DNA from: Candidatus Poribacteria bacterium
GTDB lineage: Bacteria; Poribacteria; WGA-4E; WGA-3G
Direction of reading: 5' to 3'
Assembly (NCBI GenBank): GCA_022824265.1
Contig: JAJEAG010000062.1
Location: forward strand, 1-64,000
Length of the DNA: 64,000 nt
The translations under genes were made by a program, and so were the position numbers. The notes beneath the pieces are model-generated. The model saw only the letters and a list, made by a program, of their open reading frames with translations, was not told where the DNA came from and did not search any database. Below, one piece after another: positions 10,101 to 18,480 of the stretch. Positions within the stretch are counted from its first letter, which is position 1; every line of letters starts with the position of its first letter.

Positions 10101-12465
10101 TATGCCAGTTATTACAGTTGAATCTTCTGGCGTAGCAGAACCTATCTCTGAATCAGTTATGGTTAATGGCGAAGCTGCAACAATGAATGACGATGGCACT
10201 TATTCACCAGCATCTGCTTTAGGTGATGGTGAACATACAGTTGTTGCTACTGCGACAGATGCAAATGGTAAGACTGCTGAGGCAACAGTTATTTTCTCAG
10301 TGTTGATACCAGGACCATCTATAGCGATACATTCACCAGCCCCAGGTCAAATGTATAACCATGATATGCCAAATATATCTTGGGAAGTATCTGGTATGGC
10401 AGAACCTGTTTCTGTATCACTTACCTTAAATGGTGATGCAGTAGAATTAGCCGATGGTGCAGTTAGTTATACACCTGAAGATGGAATTGGTGAAGGTGAA
10501 CACACTGTTGTTGCTACTGCGACAGACGCTAATGGTAAAATGGCACAAGCAACTGCTATCTTCTCAGTAGAATTTCCGATGGCATCTGTAACACTGTTAT
10601 CACCTACGGCTGGTCACACATATAGCAATGGGACACCTATTGTTAGTGGTGAGTTTACAGGTGTAGGCGAAGTCACAGTGAAACTTACCGTAGATGGTGA
10701 TGAAGTTGATCCTGAGATAAACGGTAATGGATTCACCTATACACCTGATCCTGCATTAGGTCATGGTAATCATACAGTTGCTGTTGAAGTAACGGATGCT
10801 AATGGTGAGTCAGCAATGACATCTTCAGAGTTCGTAGTTGACATTCCTGGTCCATCAGTTGCTATCCTATCACCTGCTCATGGTCAAACTTATGAACATG
10901 GTGAACCAGTTATCAGAGCTGAATTTGCTGGTATGACTGATGTTGAGGTATCCACCTTCACGATTAACGGTGAAGATGTTGAATTAGGTGAAGATGCAGT
11001 AGAAGATAATCAACTTGCATATACACCTGCTACAGCATTAGTAGATGGTGAGCACACTGTCGTTGTTGAAGTTACAGATGCGAATGGCAAAACAGCGAGA
11101 GATGTGGTAGTCTTTTTAGTAGCAATACCGAAAGATTCTACTGCACCTATTATTTCAGAAGTGTCTCCATCTGGATTGGTTAAACTCAATCAAGCGGATG
11201 TACTAGCAGAGAATATGGCAATAACTATCTCCGCTGTTATTGTTGAGGAGCAATCTTCAATAACTAATGTGGAATATAGTATTGATGATGGTCCACGCAG
11301 TACTTATCCTGTTGAACGTGCTGCCAATAAGTTTGAAATAACTGAAAGTTTCTCACCGGGTCCACACAGCATCACTTTGAGTGTGTCAAGCGAAGGTGGA
11401 ACAAGGGTGCACAGTTGGCAATTCGTACTGGAAGTTGATAAAACCGCACCGATTATTTCTTCTATCACACCTACTGGAACTATCCACGCTGGACTCCCGA
11501 CAATATCGGCGAGTGCTACGGATGACTCTGGTGTGCAGGAAATAACAATTGCTGTTATGGATAGCAATGGTGAAGCGGTAAATGGTGATACCAGCGATGA
11601 CGCTGAAGATAGAACAAATGAAGGTATTACTCGTTTAGACTTCCATCCTGAAGCTCCACTCTCAGAAGGAACTTACTCGATTGAAGTTCGTGCGACAGAT
11701 ACATTCGGAAATTCGTCTACTTCCAAAGGTGGCTTTACAATTGATTTTGATACGGCTGCCCCGATTATCACATCGTCATCACCACAGAACGGTGCACGTC
11801 TGATGTATAATCATGACGAGGAAGCAAGACCGGTTATTTCTGTGACATTTGCCGATGCTGAATCCGGTATCAATCCCGATTCGATTCGACTCGTGATTGA
11901 ATATCCGCAGGCAGGTGGTGGAAGTCAAGCACAACCGATTAACCTAACAGATGAGCAAATGTCTGCGACTCAGGTGATATACACACCTGCTGCACCTGCA
12001 TTCCCAAGAGGATTTGATGTTGCAGGTCAGTATACGGTAACACTTGAAGTTTCCGATAATGCGCATCAGGAAGGCAATGTTTCCGATGAGAGTGATGGTG
12101 CTCGTACGTCTAACATGGCTGTCTATAAGTTCACTTTCTCAGTAGAACATATGGATGCACCTGTGTTAAAAACGGTATTTAACTTCCCCAACCCATTTGA
12201 GGCTAACACGCGTATATCCTTCGGACTTAACCAGATGTCCACTGTGAGTATTGTGATTTATGACAGTACTCAACGTCCTGTTCGGACACTTAGGGACAAT
12301 GCGATAATGTCTGCAGGAAATTACACTGGTCAGAACGGAATTGGTTGGGATGGAAAATCCAGTAATGGCGAAGAATTAGCTCGTGGCATCTATTATTGCC
12401 AAATCATTGTAACAGGTGGTTTCGAGCCAGAATATGCCATTCTTAAGCTCGCTCTGACGCGCTAA
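4129..12465 (+). CDS. Giant secreted repeat protein (about 2778 aa): VDPTPP linker, Ig-like repeats, C-terminal FlgD-Ig/T9SS type A-like domain
   Basis: ATG at 4129 after GAGGAGGAAGAG RBS; signal peptide MKKRTLVCFLIFLLCVFHSS; repeated SPAxGQxYxHGxP...DGEHTVVVxVTDANGKTA units; C-terminus FNFPNPFEANTRISFGL...VRTLRDNAIMSAGNY...GWDGKSSNGEELARGIYYCQI. Confidence 0.88.
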   Translation: MKKRTLVCFLIFLLCVFHSSLPDTVFGQDADPTPTELAQQVFDEHNQILRRANVKQFLPEIIEGLKSPTLPLPIPVIISTAINSVTTDPTGTSLKAIAAAAGLTLTDDHIALIADKDVQMVLQDDTTNALLSLTGDPLAEALDELLRLINEAEVIDPTDPTPPVDPTPPVDPTPPVDPTPPVDPTPPVDPTPPVDPTPPVDPTPPVKPGDPITVVPSNLNGTSRLGGLSLNPVHGRAFIRDLIASAGLDAASSDAFVEPVVDFLLAQVPQGILPKAQIRQILTATNASPIFQSDESQIDPENFGNAIAPDLAEFIYTNVPNVTKYLASDSMNVYVRVPSALENGSVKFRLNSSPISDGQRITPAEFQADTIPYTFRLEERLAATNLPAWPDIGNQLFSGVVLRYSQTGLDGDYIAVDMDPVPGNNGVVWESEIGILPKGSTYYYFEVTLAEPVKLEIINRDALAEILASPDGTTTSPATREYIINSWSMPDPRNLQLAQRGIFDALFTPDVVAEIIRIAAPLIVGIQSGETTGIQVDGSDLIKLQSLLLRNANKLTSDFEQNFDPLLASVFSVPQVDIATHSLWYTDIGSIVDGGHNLEAVVYNANGDAVDLISVDFTTDTTAPEAIINVGPANANTTGYWNKDSIFVATAPSEGASILNITSTLTADSKLASGFDLMGQDGYLIYQIIGLDSDGNPETTWLPLTVENSMLASDIWDIAKAQLPGLAATQADPAIKAALELAAGLDLEAVLGIINPALIHQLASPFFMGLGITFSEEQSAKIHELLGAVIDDINMIPLTSDPTRVMSIPIQGDQLPLLLGDIGVRAMGIDTLFNVGSHVPPTRIRVVMPEWDRTSITHASLGDLNGDGDADEPYESGKLYKNATEVTLSVAINDDGRSNEKHPATIMIQYQDANGDWQTIDGELEIAEGADTITTPASITHDFTDLVMESGTLALRTVTANGLQLVDESEVFTLELVDDVHPVDPKVLVVDVDETSIVMTNPDSGAPQGNITLIAYTPRVTYPKTTSIQIEVQRASDDEWTTIDTAEVSDPNGMGGDATAAIMFKGKTLGEIYPSDTSMIHVDTTSSYLKWLISVDTTMLTDTITKDSPGARNVEMDDNRYMVRATPVVEGSLPENPNENPVAEGETYTEMFSVDNDDDVAPLGPTNVEVTSIDAIDSVFMSNDDGSVTVGGLVDKYDMEVNSPVITLTLTPAAARKTYDSVKLLTTLPEDAIIGDITEMAEGSGVFTVTIDVGTLMDDDDPANPYNDRYLEDSYHENPMEFIYNPKGEAFMFTVHALAYDKADPYDDVTAADEVFLKYGNIQADEYEDDEVTVTVQNSYRPDPGVIAITVENSDGMVNPDSGAWQGVLTFNVYTYYITSAPTDGIRVEVMRPVDETWERITGTAIDPVGVDISELEGVADLDDITGGLIGITQAGAVSGGESEVGIPTQYMKWQFMVDTRDLALEGTDAPEDTIKLDDTIERGDAAERDASLDDNQYVVRAISLTPKNPAQNEYHQRDGVEASFSLDNVDDVPPLGPTNITDVADHVGSLVANEDGSFTARGIVDPSVESTKVTFTIEPTADPKTYHGGNTVLVQTAPDGTVTETDGSLADGSITVDIGQLANGMYMYHALVADEFGNVQVQGEADMPSPIVTVHVLNFRVSDIMELMVTSVDGVAVDGELPERIPLRESIAVSFNVNNGTLFVGDLTGVYLDGHGVTFMADGEGNSFSLAASDLMSVTDGWYTPHGRVTIRERFVDFPLAMINLDNTGPMITVETPAEGHTVNDLPTLLAGFGDGDLGSGVSADNTAVVSLARLRPEEVDMDAVPIDVDQSMVEQDMDSVVYTRIDKLAGGAYMFTVQVSDILGNVGETSVNFAVEGLNPTVVITAPASGQEFDASPASVTGFFAGGGEVNISKFTVNDVDVSESVMVDGNNFTYMPADGFSEDDHTVSVEVTDGSGLTAQTALTFSVEIPGPSIAIHSPASGQMYDHGMPVITVESSGVAEPISESVMVNGEAATMNDDGTYSPASALGDGEHTVVATATDANGKTAEATVIFSVLIPGPSIAIHSPAPGQMYNHDMPNISWEVSGMAEPVSVSLTLNGDAVELADGAVSYTPEDGIGEGEHTVVATATDANGKMAQATAIFSVEFPMASVTLLSPTAGHTYSNGTPIVSGEFTGVGEVTVKLTVDGDEVDPEINGNGFTYTPDPALGHGNHTVAVEVTDANGESAMTSSEFVVDIPGPSVAILSPAHGQTYEHGEPVIRAEFAGMTDVEVSTFTINGEDVELGEDAVEDNQLAYTPATALVDGEHTVVVEVTDANGKTARDVVVFLVAIPKDSTAPIISEVSPSGLVKLNQADVLAENMAITISAVIVEEQSSITNVEYSIDDGPRSTYPVERAANKFEITESFSPGPHSITLSVSSEGGTRVHSWQFVLEVDKTAPIISSITPTGTIHAGLPTISASATDDSGVQEITIAVMDSNGEAVNGDTSDDAEDRTNEGITRLDFHPEAPLSEGTYSIEVRATDTFGNSSTSKGGFTIDFDTAAPIITSSSPQNGARLMYNHDEEARPVISVTFADAESGINPDSIRLVIEYPQAGGGSQAQPINLTDEQMSATQVIYTPAAPAFPRGFDVAGQYTVTLEVSDNAHQEGNVSDESDGARTSNMAVYKFTFSVEHMDAPVLKTVFNFPNPFEANTRISFGLNQMSTVSIVIYDSTQRPVRTLRDNAIMSAGNYTGQNGIGWDGKSSNGEELARGIYYCQIIVTGGFEPEYAILKLALTR
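4603..4746 (+). repeat. 18-bp tandem repeat, 8 copies, encoding DPTPPV
   Basis: GAYCCRACNCCNCCNGTN unit eight times, followed by AAACCAGGT; the first four copies alternate as two variants (36-bp higher-order period). Confidence 0.95.
9772..11127 (+). repeat. Five tandem Ig-like/cadherin-like protein repeats of about 88-94 aa
   Basis: Unit starts at about 9772, 10045, 10309, 10576 and 10846; spacing 273, 264, 267, 270 and 282 bp; CCAGGACCATCTATAGCGATACATTCACC identical in two units. Confidence 0.85.
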
Positions 12466-12541
12466 GTAAACAGTAGAAACGCAAGTCGGAAATGGGTATA
12501 ATACCTATTTCCGATGATGCGGTCTACGAAGGAGGATATAA

Positions 12542-13531
12542 ATGTATATCACAAAGCAAAGATTGCTATACGGTGTAATATCCGTTTTATTTCTTATCCT
12601 TGCTGTGACGCCTGTAAGTTTTGCTCAGGATGGGGACTATGTAAATGCTATGCCTCATCTGCGCCTCGGTGCGGGTGCTCGATCAATTGGTTTAGGTGGT
12701 GCTGTCACAGCAATTACACATGATGCCACTGCTACTGTCTGGAATCCAGCTGGACTTGGTTCTGCGGCAGATCTGAGTTTGAATTTATCAACACAGCAAA
12801 TTTCTGACAATGGTATGCTTGGACAAACTAAACACTTTATTGCTCTGACGAAAGCACTCGGAAATTATGGAGCTGTTGGGATTGCTGCTACTAATTTTGG
12901 TGTAGCTGATTATCCTATCTATAGTGCCTCTGGGGACTACGAAGGGAAAGCTGATTATGGAGCAAATACATACTCACTTTCTTACGGTATAGGCTTCGGA
13001 AACTTCAATATCGGTCTTACTGGTAGGATGATGAGTGATAGTTTTGGTATAGAGAGTGATGAAGACCAGAGTGGTTTCGGTGGTGTTGATCTTGGTTTCA
13101 TGGGACATGCACTACATATTGATGTAGACGAGGCACAAGTACCAACTTTCCATTATGGTATTGTTGCTAAACACCTCGGTGCTTCTTATGACGGTGGTGT
13201 TGTTCCTATGATTGTTGATGTAGGCGTTGCTTATGACCTATATATGGGTAATGTTGTCACATTCTCAGCCGATATTGAACAAGAGTTTGTCAATCTCGAT
13301 GAGAGTGCCTTTAGCATGCGCACCGGTGTTGAATATTCAATAGTCACTAACAAATCAACCGAATTTTCTATACGCGCTGGTGTTAGAGCATCACGGGATG
13401 TACAGGACATTTTCGGTGGGTTTGGTGTTAACATCGCTGGTCTGCAAGTTGACTATGCTATCCAAGATGGTTTAAATGCAATCCATGGTGTTGGAATCAC
13501 ACATTATCTTTCCCTATCCTATGGATATTAA
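12542..13531 (+). CDS. PorV/PorQ-like outer-membrane beta-barrel protein (UPF0164-like)
   Basis: Signal peptide, then MPHLRLGAGARSIGLGGAVTAITHDATATVWNPAGLG (PorV-type signature); glycine/aromatic beta-barrel pattern. RBS AAGGAGG upstream. Confidence 0.78.
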   Translation: MYITKQRLLYGVISVLFLILAVTPVSFAQDGDYVNAMPHLRLGAGARSIGLGGAVTAITHDATATVWNPAGLGSAADLSLNLSTQQISDNGMLGQTKHFIALTKALGNYGAVGIAATNFGVADYPIYSASGDYEGKADYGANTYSLSYGIGFGNFNIGLTGRMMSDSFGIESDEDQSGFGGVDLGFMGHALHIDVDEAQVPTFHYGIVAKHLGASYDGGVVPMIVDVGVAYDLYMGNVVTFSADIEQEFVNLDESAFSMRTGVEYSIVTNKSTEFSIRAGVRASRDVQDIFGGFGVNIAGLQVDYAIQDGLNAIHGVGITHYLSLSYGY

Positions 13532-13551
13532 CACCTAAGAGGAGAATACTG

Positions 13552-14415
13552 ATGAAAATGATAAAATCCACACTTAAATTAACGTTGATTCTTTATCTTT
13601 GTGTGGCACTCAGTGGTGTATATGTCTTATCCGCCTCGGCAAGAATCACACCGCATGAAGGGGATGATGAAACTAAGCTTATCACCATTGTAAAGGGTGA
13701 TACCCTCTGGGATCTGTGTCAAGAACATTTGAAAGATCCTCTCCGATGGAGAGAACTTAGTAAATATAACGATTTTACTAATCCGCATTTGATTTTCCCC
13801 GGTGAAAAACTGCGTATCCCTTTATCAATGGCTAAAGAGGTAGTTGACGAAGCTGAAGAAGATATGGCAGAAAAAAATGCTGAGTTAGAAAGATTACGTT
13901 CTGAACTGGAAGAGTCTGAAGCAACACGTGAAAAGCTAATGGCTGAAATTAAGGCTTTAAATGCAAGCACTGCAAAGTTAGAGAGTCAAATTAAAGCACT
14001 TGAAAGTAACCAGAAAGCACAGAAAGCATTGCTTGATGCAATAAATAAAACAAGTAATGACGCAGCTAACGATGTCAAAAGAGCAGTTAGATCAAACAAA
14101 AATGCGCTTCAAAAGCAATTGGAAGATGTACAAAAACACCAAGCCTCTTCCAATGAAATGTTGTCTGGTCTGCAGAAAGATCTGAAGGCTGTGCAGGATA
14201 GTATAAATTCTATTCAAGGTGATGTTAAAACTGCATTGACTCAGATTGAGACAAATCAGAAAGGTATCATGGAACTGAAGAAGATGATTGAGGATGCGAA
14301 AGGTGTACACGAAGAAGTGTCATCAACCAAACGCGCTTTAGTCGTTATTACTACAGTTGCAGCAGGTATCGGTTGGTTTGCTCTTAACATCATTGGTGGA
14401 CGTAGCGGCGAATAA
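13552..14415 (+). CDS. LysM-domain protein with coiled coil and C-terminal TM segment
   Basis: LITIVKGDTLWDLCQEHLKDPLRWRELSKYNDFTNPHLIFPGEKLRIP (LysM); long E/K/L coiled coil; C-terminal VVITTVAAGIGWFALNIIGG. Confidence 0.85.
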   Translation: MKMIKSTLKLTLILYLCVALSGVYVLSASARITPHEGDDETKLITIVKGDTLWDLCQEHLKDPLRWRELSKYNDFTNPHLIFPGEKLRIPLSMAKEVVDEAEEDMAEKNAELERLRSELEESEATREKLMAEIKALNASTAKLESQIKALESNQKAQKALLDAINKTSNDAANDVKRAVRSNKNALQKQLEDVQKHQASSNEMLSGLQKDLKAVQDSINSIQGDVKTALTQIETNQKGIMELKKMIEDAKGVHEEVSSTKRALVVITTVAAGIGWFALNIIGGRSGE

Positions 14416-14437
14416 GTCAATTCACGCATTCTTTTAG

Positions 14438-14475
14438 GCAGGTCAGGTGTGATTTTGCACCTACCTGCTTTTTTT
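14438..14475 (+). terminator. Rho-independent terminator after LysM gene
   Basis: GCAGGTcAGGTG...CACCTACCTGC stem (one bulge) followed by TTTTTTT. Confidence 0.75.
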
Positions 14476-14484
14476 ATAGAGGCA

Positions 14485-15096
14485 ATGCAATCACTCAATT
14501 TTAATTATCAACATCCTCCATTTGAAAAGACAATTCAACTTTACGGTGATAGAGCAGGTGGACAAGGCAACTTTAACTTTGCGGGTTTAGCCGAACTTCA
14601 AGATATACAGGTTGTCTTACTTAAAGGTAATTCTGATAGTCTTATACAGCCTGCTGATTGGAGACGTTTTCTCCGATTAATCAACCTTGCTCAACGATTA
14701 AAAAAGCCTATAGTTTTATGGAATCTGTCTATTGTAAATGTTACATCAAACCAACACCATACCTCATTGACATTGGCAACTGCAATTCATGACACGACAT
14801 TGTGCTTACTAAGGATACCTTATCCTATTATTTCAATATTTGATGAGAATCATATATGGATGTCAGTGGTTGACAAGGAGTTGGGATGGATGGATGGTAA
14901 GGTTATTGTGAAACCTGATGAGGAGATATTTACAGAAGAAAGTGGATTGAAACAGGAAAACCTAAGAATTGTAGATACATCCTCAGAGATATCCAATCAA
15001 ATAATAGATCTCATAAAATTATTATCAAATATAGACCAAGATATTTTAATCGGTGATCGTTTAGAAAGTTTGCATCTCTATACAGAACAGTTGTAA
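14485..15096 (+). CDS. Diverged AccA-like (acetyl-CoA carboxylase carboxyltransferase alpha / crotonase-fold) protein
   Basis: YGDRAGGQGNFNFAGLAELQDIQVVLLKG, WRRFLRLINLAQRLKKPIVLW and TLATAIHD...RIPYPIISIFDENHIWMSVVDKELGWM align by eye with AccA GDRA.., YRKALRLM..AE.F..PI and AIA..L..M..L..P..... blocks; the glycine-rich GEGGSGGAL motif is absent. Confidence 0.45.
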   Translation: MQSLNFNYQHPPFEKTIQLYGDRAGGQGNFNFAGLAELQDIQVVLLKGNSDSLIQPADWRRFLRLINLAQRLKKPIVLWNLSIVNVTSNQHHTSLTLATAIHDTTLCLLRIPYPIISIFDENHIWMSVVDKELGWMDGKVIVKPDEEIFTEESGLKQENLRIVDTSSEISNQIIDLIKLLSNIDQDILIGDRLESLHLYTEQL

Positions 15097-15143
15097 ATTC
15101 AATTGACCAGTTATATTGGGTTGCTATTTTATGCTACCTGTCC

Positions 15144-15977
15144 CTATGCAACGAATACACCTTTAAATGTATCCCATAACAGTTTTGTTACAGAGGCAAT
15201 CACAGCGATAACTAATACTACTTTAATCCATTTATCACCCATCTTCACTGCCAAATGACTTCCAATCCAAGCACCAGTAGCATTCCCAGCTGCTAAAGTT
15301 ATACCTAAGACCCAATTGACTTGACCTTTGCTAACAAAAATACCTAAAGCAATAATTGTATAGAAGAAAATTATAAATACCTTGTGTGCGTTGGTAATTA
15401 CCAGATCCCCTCCATCAAGAATTCGCAAGGTTGCTATAACGAGTAAACCCACACCTGCTTGGATAAATCCACCATAAATTCCAACAAGAAAGAGTGCAAT
15501 AGTAGTAATGATTTTGTACTGTGTCCCACTGGGGTTCATTTTCTCATGTAGCCAATCAGTAGGATTAAAAAGTGCCAAAAGAAGCATTGTAACCATTACA
15601 CCAGCAAGAATTGGCTTGAAGACATCATCAGAAGTTACGGTCGCGATGAGTGCTCCTATAGTTGCCCCGAAGACTGCAGGGATAGTAAGTGTTACAGCGT
15701 GTCGGAAATTTGAAATACCTTCACGACGAAACCCCATAATTGCGCTAAAGTTCTGAAACAAAATCGCTACTCTATTTGTTCCATTGGCGATGTTTGTTAT
15801 GTTAGTACCTGTAGGGAAGTTTGAAAAACCGATAGCTTCCATTGTAAAAACTAATGCGGGAAGCGTTAGGAGTGAACCACCAAAAGCAACTGTATTGACA
15901 AAACCAGCACACACTCCAACACTCATAAGTAGTATGATATACAGTAAGTCTAAACCGAAAATATCAATTCCCATCAA
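15144..15977 (-). CDS. TauE/SafE family (TSUP) membrane permease
   Basis: GVCAGFVNTVAFGGSLLTLPAL and VGIYGGFIQAGVGLLVIATL half repeats; about 8 hydrophobic segments. Confidence 0.88.
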   Translation of the reverse strand: MMGIDIFGLDLLYIILLMSVGVCAGFVNTVAFGGSLLTLPALVFTMEAIGFSNFPTGTNITNIANGTNRVAILFQNFSAIMGFRREGISNFRHAVTLTIPAVFGATIGALIATVTSDDVFKPILAGVMVTMLLLALFNPTDWLHEKMNPSGTQYKIITTIALFLVGIYGGFIQAGVGLLVIATLRILDGGDLVITNAHKVFIIFFYTIIALGIFVSKGQVNWVLGITLAAGNATGAWIGSHLAVKMGDKWIKVVLVIAVIASVTKLLWDTFKGVFVA

Positions 15978-16257
15978 TGTCTCCTTCTTCTGACGATATT
16001 TTTTGTGATGCTTGTTGGGATTTTACAATCCTTATCAATAAAAAGGCAACGAGATTACCAACGATAATTGCAGAAATAGCCCCAGTGAGTGCTAAAAAAC
16101 CAATTGTCTGTAATATACCGTTACCAAATGGGTTGCTCCAACCAAGTGCAAGAAAACCTATTCCTGGAATCACTGTCCCAAGCACAAATCCTATGCAACC
16201 AGCGATACCGGCGATGTTCTGATACTTTTTTAATTTTGGTAGGTGTATTTCAAACAT
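15964..16257 (-). CDS. Small hypothetical membrane protein
   Basis: 97 aa, two or more hydrophobic segments; overlaps the start of the downstream TSUP gene by 14 bp. Confidence 0.6.
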   Translation of the reverse strand: MFEIHLPKLKKYQNIAGIAGCIGFVLGTVIPGIGFLALGWSNPFGNGILQTIGFLALTGAISAIIVGNLVAFLLIRIVKSQQASQKISSEEGDIDGN

Positions 16258-16327
16258 GTATCTCCTTTTGAATTAACTTACCGTTACCAAATTAACATAT
16301 CTATGTGTTTTGTATCATAAAACATAA

Positions 16328-16356
16328 GGTGGTGCGTGTCTGACGCACACACCACC
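16328..16356 (-). terminator. Hairpin / probable terminator for minus-strand gene 16434-17453
   Basis: GGTGGTG...CACCACC inverted repeat; minus-strand 3' side continues TTATGTTTTATG. Confidence 0.4.
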
Positions 16357-16433
16357 AACAAGGGTTTAGAAGCAAATTACTGTAAATCTTGATGGATAAG
16401 GCATTGAATATCATGGTTAAGGTGATATTATTC

Positions 16434-17453
16434 TTAGGAGATACCGAGATACTTGTTTCTACCTTTTACAAGTGCTTCAATTTTTCTATCAACTACAGAT
16501 CGTTGTAGCATCCAAAATCCGCAATCAGGATGTACCCATCCAACTCTTCCGTTTCCTAACACTTCTTCTGCTTTTTCTATGCTGGCTGCGACATCATCGG
16601 GTGTTTCAACGGGGTTAACTTTCACATCAATTACTCCGATTCCGATAAGTATATTTGAAGATACATCTTTGAGTGCTTGAAGGTCAGCATCTGGACGGTG
16701 TTTTAGTTCTAAGACCAGATGGTCACATCTGAGCATATTTAAGAAGTCAATCAAAGCTTTCCAATTACCTTTTTGTATGACTTGTCCTCCATAATTTCCG
16801 AAGCAGAAATGTACTGCCTTTTCTCCGTTGAAAGCATCAAGGACAGTATTAATTGCTTTTGCTGCACGAGGTCCGTCTTCAGGATTTCCTGGAATGTTTG
16901 CCTCATCAATTTGAAGACATCTGCAATTTAGTTCTGATACTTGCGCTGATATTGTTTCTGATAATGCTGAGAGCAATGCGTCAAAACCATCGTAATATTT
17001 ATCAAGGAGTGTTCTTGCAAGCATATAAGGACTTGTCACAGTAAATTTGATGTTAGTGCCAGCAACATTTACAGCACGATCACAATCGGAAACGAGGTTT
17101 AATGTGCCTTCTCCCAAGGCATTTTCAACAACCCCCGCAGGTTTCGCGCGAAATGCCATGGTGTGCATCTCTCTGAATTCTGTCCATTCTTGTCGTCCTA
17201 CTTCGGATCTGATACCTGAAAGGGGTCTGATAAAATAATCAATCATACCGTTTGTTTCAGGATGGTTTACATCGAAACGGTATAATTCACCGTCGGTTGG
17301 TAGGTCTATACCGTGTTGTCGTTGGATATCGACTACCACGCGTGTTGCATCAATCAAAGCTTGTTCTGTCGGCATTGAGTGAAGCCATGCCGGAACTGGA
17401 TAAGACCCGACTGTTGTGGTTAAAATTCTCGGTCTGTTTGTGTTAATTTTCAA
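16434..17453 (-). CDS. Cobalamin-independent methionine synthase-like (MetE C-terminal domain family)
   Basis: TTVGSYPVPAWL, QRQHGIDLPTDGELYRFD, LQIDEANIPGNP, VHFCFGNYGG, HLVLELKHRPD, GIGVIDVKVNPVETPDDVAASIEKA, GWVHPDCGFWML. Confidence 0.85.
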   Translation of the reverse strand: MKINTNRPRILTTTVGSYPVPAWLHSMPTEQALIDATRVVVDIQRQHGIDLPTDGELYRFDVNHPETNGMIDYFIRPLSGIRSEVGRQEWTEFREMHTMAFRAKPAGVVENALGEGTLNLVSDCDRAVNVAGTNIKFTVTSPYMLARTLLDKYYDGFDALLSALSETISAQVSELNCRCLQIDEANIPGNPEDGPRAAKAINTVLDAFNGEKAVHFCFGNYGGQVIQKGNWKALIDFLNMLRCDHLVLELKHRPDADLQALKDVSSNILIGIGVIDVKVNPVETPDDVAASIEKAEEVLGNGRVGWVHPDCGFWMLQRSVVDRKIEALVKGRNKYLGIS

Positions 17454-17475
17454 TTATCATAACCTTCCTACAATC

Positions 17476-18480
17476 TTAATTATCCACGAGTTCATAGGAT
17501 TCAAGTTCAAATTCCGATTCAACTGTTGTACCGCCTCGTGTTTGGGATTGCGTAAATTTAATAATGCCTATATCTGGTGCGAGCCATTTTTGTGTGATGG
17601 TAGTGTCAAGGGTGAAGTCTGGACCATCAAGTTCATATATCCAATGGAACGATTCTTGTACCTGAAACACGTTCTGAAAAGTTCCCGCTGGAACAGTGAC
17701 AGTTTCTTCAGAGATAACTTCAAATTCGTCTAAACCACTATCTAATGGAAAAAGTTCAGGAACTAATTTTGCTTCAAATCTAACTTGCCATTGCCAACCT
17801 GTAATAAGAGGAAATTTATATAACGGTAGAAAAGGCACAAACATTACTGTGTCTTCGGATCCAGGTGTAATATTTGTAGCATGCTGTAGAACACCTGTAA
17901 CATTTCCATCATCGTCATAAGAATAGCCAAGATATGAATAGTCTGCTATGTTTTCCAGTCCTTCTGTAGTATTTGTTTTTTTAAGAACATAACTTTCAAC
18001 AGTCTCTCCATCTTTTAATTGAATCTGTATGGTATCTATGATTTCAAAGATAATTTGTGTGCCTTCTGAATCACGGTATCTCCATATATTTCCAACTGCT
18101 AATGGATAGTAATTTCCGGGACGAATCTTCCAAACCTGTATATCAATAGTGCTTGTTGTTGTTTTTTCACCGTCACTAACAGTTACCCTTATATTATATT
18201 TTTTTTCAGTATCAGGTGCGTTCCATATTGCACCTGTTGCGTCTCCAGTTATTTCTCCATCGGATGCATACCATTTGTATGTAAGTATATCATTTTCAAG
18301 GTCGTTTGCTTGTAGTTTGATGGAAACTTGTGCCCCTGGAGGAACAATCTCCGAATCTGCTTCAAAGACAGAAATAACAGGAGCTAAATTGCCATTTACT
18401 GTTACATCGCTATCACAACCAGCAATAATTGTAAAAATGAATATGAGGAGAAAAATCCAGATGCAACTTAACCTTCTCAT
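17476..18480 (-). CDS. Lipoprotein with PKD/Ig-like N-terminal domain
   Basis: Lipobox FTIIAGC; NGNLAPVISVFEADSEIVPPGAQVSIKLQANDLENDILTYKWYASDGEITG. Start overlaps the stop of the upstream PhyH gene by 4 bp. Confidence 0.7.
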   Translation of the reverse strand: MRRLSCIWIFLLIFIFTIIAGCDSDVTVNGNLAPVISVFEADSEIVPPGAQVSIKLQANDLENDILTYKWYASDGEITGDATGAIWNAPDTEKKYNIRVTVSDGEKTTTSTIDIQVWKIRPGNYYPLAVGNIWRYRDSEGTQIIFEIIDTIQIQLKDGETVESYVLKKTNTTEGLENIADYSYLGYSYDDDGNVTGVLQHATNITPGSEDTVMFVPFLPLYKFPLITGWQWQVRFEAKLVPELFPLDSGLDEFEVISEETVTVPAGTFQNVFQVQESFHWIYELDGPDFTLDTTITQKWLAPDIGIIKFTQSQTRGGTTVESEFELESYELVDN

